DNA of 64,000 nucleotides from positions 54,897-118,896 of the forward strand of contig AJFK01000240.1 of NCBI GenBank assembly GCA_000467715.1, read 5' to 3'. Of the stretch, positions 60,037-64,000 are shown piece after piece. The translations under genes were made by a program, and so were the position numbers. How positions within the stretch are numbered: the stretch's first letter is position 1; each line of letters opens with the position of its first letter. Source of the stretch: Hysterium pulicare CBS 123377 (lineage: Eukaryota > Ascomycota > Dothideomycetes > Hysteriales > Hysteriaceae). The notes beneath the pieces are model-generated. The model searched no databases. It worked only from the letters and a program-made list of their open reading frames with translations, and was not told the origin of the DNA.

Positions 60037-60980
60037 TTTGGATTATAATGCGGCTAACGAAAGAATGAAGTCGTGAAGTACGGGAACTACCATAAAAGTC
60101 GGACTGCGCCTGGTTCTTAAGGGTTTGTGGCATGCAAACCCGTTTCTCTCTATATTATTACCGCAATAACCAAGCCGCCGATCTTTAATGGAGTTCTCGG
60201 TAGTTGAGGAGGCTGAGAAACCATCATCGCCTATCACAGTCAGTTAGATTTGCTGTTATAAATGGCAGACCCTGTCAGTTAATTTATATATATTCTCCCG
60301 CGAATTGAGGGCGCTACTTCTTCCCGTTGAACCTTATCTACTATAAGTAATCCGGTCCATCGGAAGCAGCACGATTTAACCTGCATTATCGATAGAACAA
60401 TCGCCAAGTTCTAGCGGTTCTAGGTTGGTCGCTCGAGTTATGTCATGAAGAGAAGAGTGGAGTGTTGACCTATAAGGTTGGAGGGGCGGGGCGGAGGAAA
60501 CCCCTGGTTGATCGTATAGGATATTTAAGCGGGATACTTAGTAAGCAAAAGATTCTGCTTCCCAGAAATAAGACATATAACCGTTAGTAAAGTATTCCTG
60601 TTCGAAAATGTGTTTTTAATAGAGTCTTCACTGTTACCATTTTTCACTTGCATTCCAATCATCATTGCCTCCTGAAATCCAGTGTATTTCTTCTTTTGAA
60701 CCCTACGTACCAGCAGCGAATACTTCAGAATGATCCTTATGCCGTTCACAGGTAGGTGAATGACACTTGACACAGTTGCAAGTCCAAATAAATAGAAAGC
60801 CAGAGCAACCAGATGGTATTGTGCTGAGACATTCACTCTCCTGAGAGGTATCAAGTAATGCCCACATTCACCGTATCTTTTGTTTCCATATAAACTTAGT
60901 CTCCCCCTTCCCCAATACTTTCTCCACTCTCCCCTGGTCCTCCGATACTTCCCTGCGTCCAACCCACAACCATATCTTCA
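60037..60980. other. Divergent region between DUF1996 gene and cluster RING-less paralogue
   Basis: 944 bp. A minus-strand frame at 60525-60962 begins with TTG, has one hydrophobic stretch and no known motif; I treat it as chance. No other feature. Confidence 0.45.
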
Positions 60981-61748
60981 ATGTTTGCCAATCTACCCGG
61001 ATGCCCTCCGAAGCGCCCTAGCGCGTCCACCTTCCCTGGTCGATCGGAAGAATTCCAGGACAAAAACCCCAATGAGCGCAAGAACTTCTCGATTATACCG
61101 GTCGACAAAGAGCAAACAGCTAAAGACTATGCCAAGTTCTATGGAATGAAGTATGCTACTGTTCGCTATGGCCTGTACAACGAAGACGACTACAATGACA
61201 AAGCCGACCCGCAAGAGCTTAAGAAATACAACGGCCTTCGCGAGCGACGAGTGGTTATGAATTCTATCCTGAGAGTCAACTCCTGGACGCGTGACTACCA
61301 AACAATGGTTCGGATCCGAAATCAACCAGGGCCGCCATTCAACCTGTTGTCACTCCTTTCCGATACACCTCCCGACCCATTCATCTTCAACGACTTCTAC
61401 GCTGGCCATGCTGACCAGGAAGCAATCCTCACGATGCTTGAACTGATGCTTATTAAGCCCGACGGCGAGCGGTTGAGATCACTTCTACGTCTCAAGCTTA
61501 CAGTGGACATTAGAGAGGCGAAATTGGCGGGCACGTGGAAGCCGGATTTTCCCAAGGACACGGTCAACTTCTGCCTTGACGAATGGGTCTTGGCCACAGG
61601 CCGCGAAGTGACTAACTTTATCAGACTGGCCGCTATGGTTTTCTCCCTCATGGAACTGATTGGTTTGGGTGCTTTGAGGTACGATGGGACTGGGCTTTTC
61701 GGGTACGGCCAATTTACAGTCGTGCCAGCCGTGAAGCTGCGCATATAG
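60981..61748 (+). CDS. RING-less paralogue of cluster member 1
   Basis: 255 residues, single exon. It lacks any CxxC pair, but its centre resembles the C-terminal part of cluster member 1: EQTAKDYAKFYGMKYATVRY against EVAQEIAGFYNVNYESARY, with a similar Arg-rich helix afterwards. The N-terminus (MFANLPGCPPKRPSAST) is Pro/Ser-rich. No membrane helix is certain; LAAMVFSLMELIGLGALRY is mildly hydrophobic. It is either a partner protein or a copy that lost the zinc module. The similarity was judged by eye and is moderate. Confidence 0.65.
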   Translation: MFANLPGCPPKRPSASTFPGRSEEFQDKNPNERKNFSIIPVDKEQTAKDYAKFYGMKYATVRYGLYNEDDYNDKADPQELKKYNGLRERRVVMNSILRVNSWTRDYQTMVRIRNQPGPPFNLLSLLSDTPPDPFIFNDFYAGHADQEAILTMLELMLIKPDGERLRSLLRLKLTVDIREAKLAGTWKPDFPKDTVNFCLDEWVLATGREVTNFIRLAAMVFSLMELIGLGALRYDGTGLFGYGQFTVVPAVKLRI

Positions 61749-62368
61749 ACAGCAGAGTTATCATGGTGGATCTGAATTTTGGGCGGCGAAGATATCAACT
61801 TTCTCCCTTGACGGTTTGTATATAAACTACTGGCATTAAGGCCTGAGGATACTCAAACACTACATTTGTAGACTGCTTGCGATATAAACCAGAATGATGT
61901 GAGAGCTAAGTTGACATCCACAGCTCTGCTACGGGGGTACCTCCAACCACTGCATTACCAGTCTCTGAGTCGGCCAAAGTCTGCCGCAGCCGCTCGATTA
62001 GACCAATAAAGTCAGCGCCATCACTTTGACTGTAACGAAATGGAAAGCCGGATCCAGACCCATAATCAATTCCTTCACCTGCCTCGGTTTTTCTAACTTC
62101 CTCACTTTGACCCACACAGATTCCGCAAAGTGAATTGAATCTGTTCACGCTTGTGCTAGCATCTAGGCCAATTCACGAGGACGAAGACCATTCCCGAATC
62201 TTCGCGACCAGCCTAGCGGATTCGGAGAAGAAACATTCACCAACTTCCCAAACTTTATTCTAAGCTCTTTGATCTGCTCTATCCCGCTTACTTCTTCTCC
62301 CATACGCACCCACACCCACCACCCTACAATACCAACCCCGCTCCAATATTCCAACGCCGTTCTCGACA
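61749..62368. other. Intergenic region between two cluster genes
   Basis: 620 bp. A minus-strand frame at 61906-62148 starts with GTG and contains one LCGIC pair but nothing else of the family; possibly a relic, not called. Confidence 0.45.
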
Positions 62369-62740
62369 ATGGCTCTCCGCACCATCATCAATACAGTCCT
62401 CACCTACCTCTCAACCGCCCTCGGCCTCACACCGCCCCCACCAACCCCTCTCCCAACGAAGCGCGAATTTCTCGAAAAACTTGTTCTGCGAGCCTACCCC
62501 GACCCAGTATCCTATGCGTGGTGTTGCATATGCCACGAACGCTTCGGCTACGGCAGGGAAGATTGGCGGCACCCGCACGAAGCCGTCATCATCGAAACCG
62601 ATATTTGCACGGACTGTGTTTGTCGTGCGGTTTTCGGGTGGGGGTGCTTGCTTGCTAGTGCTCGCACGAGTAATCAGTGTCCTATGTGTCGTGCTCAGTG
62701 GTTTGATGATGGGGAAGTAGGCGCATCGTTGTTGCGTTAA
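62369..62740 (+). CDS. Short variant RING-like protein lacking the His ligand (cluster member 4)
   Basis: 123 residues, single exon. It has Cys52/Cys55 (CCIC), a Cys-rich stretch TDICTDCVCRAVFGWGC and Cys104/Cys107 (CPMCRAQWF). Aligned to its paralogues, the C-x-H-V-[LF]-G block is C-R-A-V-F-G, so His is Ala87; extra Cys80 and Cys83 could substitute as ligands. The N-terminus (MALRTIINTVLTYLSTALGL) is mildly hydrophobic and followed by a Pro-rich linker; it may be a weak anchor or targeting segment. No C-terminal extension follows the zinc module. Confidence 0.7.
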   Translation: MALRTIINTVLTYLSTALGLTPPPPTPLPTKREFLEKLVLRAYPDPVSYAWCCICHERFGYGREDWRHPHEAVIIETDICTDCVCRAVFGWGCLLASARTSNQCPMCRAQWFDDGEVGASLLR

Positions 62741-63694
62741 GGTAGAGAGGGTGAAGGAGGAGAGTGTGTGGTTTTTGGTAGGATAATCCCTTGAGCAATT
62801 GGTCTGAAGCCTGGTATGAGGGAGTGGTGCCAAGGCATTGGGAATGACGAGATGGTTGAGGTCACTTTCCTTGTTGCAATGGTGATGGGTAAGGGGCTAT
62901 AAAGTCGAAACGGAACCTGCTGAATCTTCTTACTGAGTTGATCAGTTCCTATGGTCGTGCTGGCGCGCGAGAAGAATAGCATTATGCTGTTGCATATTGT
63001 AGGTCAGATGTGCGTCAAGTCATGCCAAAGCCTTCTTCGGTAAATCTTCTCCAACGTTTAGAGGAGAGTATCGTGGTCCTTTGTAAATCAATGTTCGAAC
63101 TAGCTTCGTTCAGATGAGTGATGCATTGTACTGTACTTTAGTATTTAGGGAAGCTCCAGATGCAAGTGTAAGAAGAAGAAACGAATCATGCCACAAAACG
63201 AATTAGTGCCCGACTCCAAATTTGGAGTGGACGATTGAGGCGTATTCGGGTAATGATAAATTTGTTTCGCGAATCTGAGGTGCTTGACTGTTCCGGATCA
63301 AAATTGAAGGAGTTTTGAAGCAGCAAGAGAAGAAGGGTTTACAATTTGAGTAATGGTAATGGCCCAGCGAGACCGTGCATTTTAATGGTTCCATTTTCTC
63401 TTTGGTTGGAAATAAATTTTGTAATAGTACCATGCTCACAAGTGTCGGTGATGTGGACATTGTGCAGGAGATGAAGAGCTCAATCGCATAGCCCCTCGTC
63501 ATCCTGTTTCTGCGTTCACAAACCTTGTGAAGGTAGTCAGTCACCATCAAACTTTGAGCTCGATACCTATAAGAAGCCAATCGAGTGAATTGATCCGGAT
63601 ATAAAACAACCCAACCCTTTCTCCGCGTAAGTTCTCCCCATCTCTGTCGACGCACAACCCCATCGTGATTCTTGACTCAAACGCAACTTCTAAT
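62741..63694. other. Intergenic region before the last cluster gene
   Basis: About 950 bp with no supported gene. Minus-strand frame 63203-63655 shows no motif. Confidence 0.45.
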
Positions 63695-64000
63695 ATGCGT
63701 CTACCATCGAGCTCGGAGTTTCTGAATTTCATCAAGTTTCAAACCCGAGCTTACGATACGTACAACTTTGCCATTACGGACCCTGTCCGATCTGCAGTGA
63801 AGCGTACCATGACAACAAATCAATTCCGAATCCAAATTTCTGTCCACATTTGGCTATCCAGGTCATAGCGTGCGGTCATATCTTCGGATGGTCTTGCCTG
63901 GAGGGGTTGTTTCGGTCAGAACTGCCCAATCGAAGCAAATGTCCACTTTGTAGAACCGAATGGTTCAACGAGGGAGATAACGATCGCGCCCCCCCCCCCC
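63695..64000 (+). CDS. Variant RING-like protein, truncated by window end, apparent frameshift (cluster member 5)
   Basis: The ATG at 63695 opens MRLPSSSEFLNFIKF, similar to the starts of members 3 and 4. The zinc module lies in a different frame from 63784: CPICSEAYHDN, ACGHIFGWSC (Gly again replacing the fifth ligand) and CPLCRTEWFNEG. No splice acceptor is visible between the two parts. So the gene carries a 1- or 2-base frameshift just before the first Cys pair, has an unseen start, or contains a sequencing error. The 3' end is outside the window, so any tail is unknown. Confidence 0.6.
63989..64000. repeat. Poly-C run at the window edge
   Basis: Twelve consecutive C residues end the window, within or just after the last RING-like gene. 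It may be a real homopolymer or an assembly edge effect. Confidence 0.8.

Noticed and set aside
60525-60962. Minus-strand 145-codon frame with one hydrophobic stretch
   Set aside because: Starts with TTG, has no motif, and lies in a promoter-like gap.
61906-62148. Minus-strand frame with an LCGIC pair near the RING-like cluster
   Set aside because: Only one Cys pair, GTG start and no further family features; could be a relic but not supported.
1-64000. CRISPR arrays, rRNA genes, complete transposons
   Set aside because: No spaced direct repeats, rRNA-like segments, transposase or reverse transcriptase motifs were seen on either strand.
1-64000. Secondary-metabolite biosynthetic cluster
   Set aside because: MFS, GT and P450 genes are present, but they are scattered among housekeeping genes and no polyketide, peptide or terpene synthase is visible.

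Overview
The window is a 64 kb piece of a filamentous ascomycete (Pezizomycotina) genome. Leotiomycetes is my best guess, but that is an inference. The evidence is the gene structure: short introns, mostly 50-180 bp, with GTAAGT-like donors and CTAAC/CTGAC-like branch sites, clean splicing of conserved families, long intergenic gaps and genes on both strands without operons. The gene content agrees: a HET-domain gene, a DUF1996 secreted protein, RCF1, a Dsc4-like protein, Sac1 and Rab5. Exon boundaries given here were worked out by hand from splice motifs and reading-frame continuity.

Layout. 0-5 kb: the tail of a lysine-rich gene, an MFS drug:H+ antiporter and an intronless GT1-type glycosyltransferase that may be horizontally acquired. 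5.8-8.2 kb: a HET-domain gene broken by several stop codons. 9.6-11.8 kb: RCF1 and a DUF1746/Dsc4-like gene, diverging from a shared 380 bp promoter. 11.8-27 kb: a gene-poor island containing only a bZIP transcription factor. 27-31 kb: a five-exon SMP-30/gluconolactonase-like gene and a multi-pass membrane protein. 31-33.5 kb: unclear sequence with a degenerate repeat, one coding-like fragment and a tRNA-like element. 33.8-41 kb: a secreted NucA/NucB-type nuclease-like protein, a small unknown gene, a cytochrome P450 and a decayed aldo-keto reductase. 41.9-44.2 kb: a secreted or membrane-anchored VWA protein with a proline-rich repeat tail. 44.6-47.9 kb: a 1057-residue protein joining amidohydrolase, fumarylacetoacetate-hydrolase and alpha/beta-hydrolase modules. 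48.4-52 kb: Sac1 and a Rab5-type GTPase, diverging from a 408 bp promoter. 52.7-60 kb: a small secreted protein and a DUF1996 secreted protein. 54.9-64 kb: a family of six related genes around a variant RING-like zinc domain.

Two items stand out. First, the RING-like cluster: a shared N-terminal zinc module in which the usual fifth ligand is Gly, attached to different C-termini (soluble, one or two membrane segments, or none). One member has lost the RING, one has lost the His ligand, and one appears frameshifted. Second, the triple-hydrolase fusion, whose three modules all keep their catalytic residues and which may act on one catabolic route. The P450, MFS and glycosyltransferase genes suggest detoxification or secondary metabolism, but they do not form a clear biosynthetic cluster because no backbone synthase is present.
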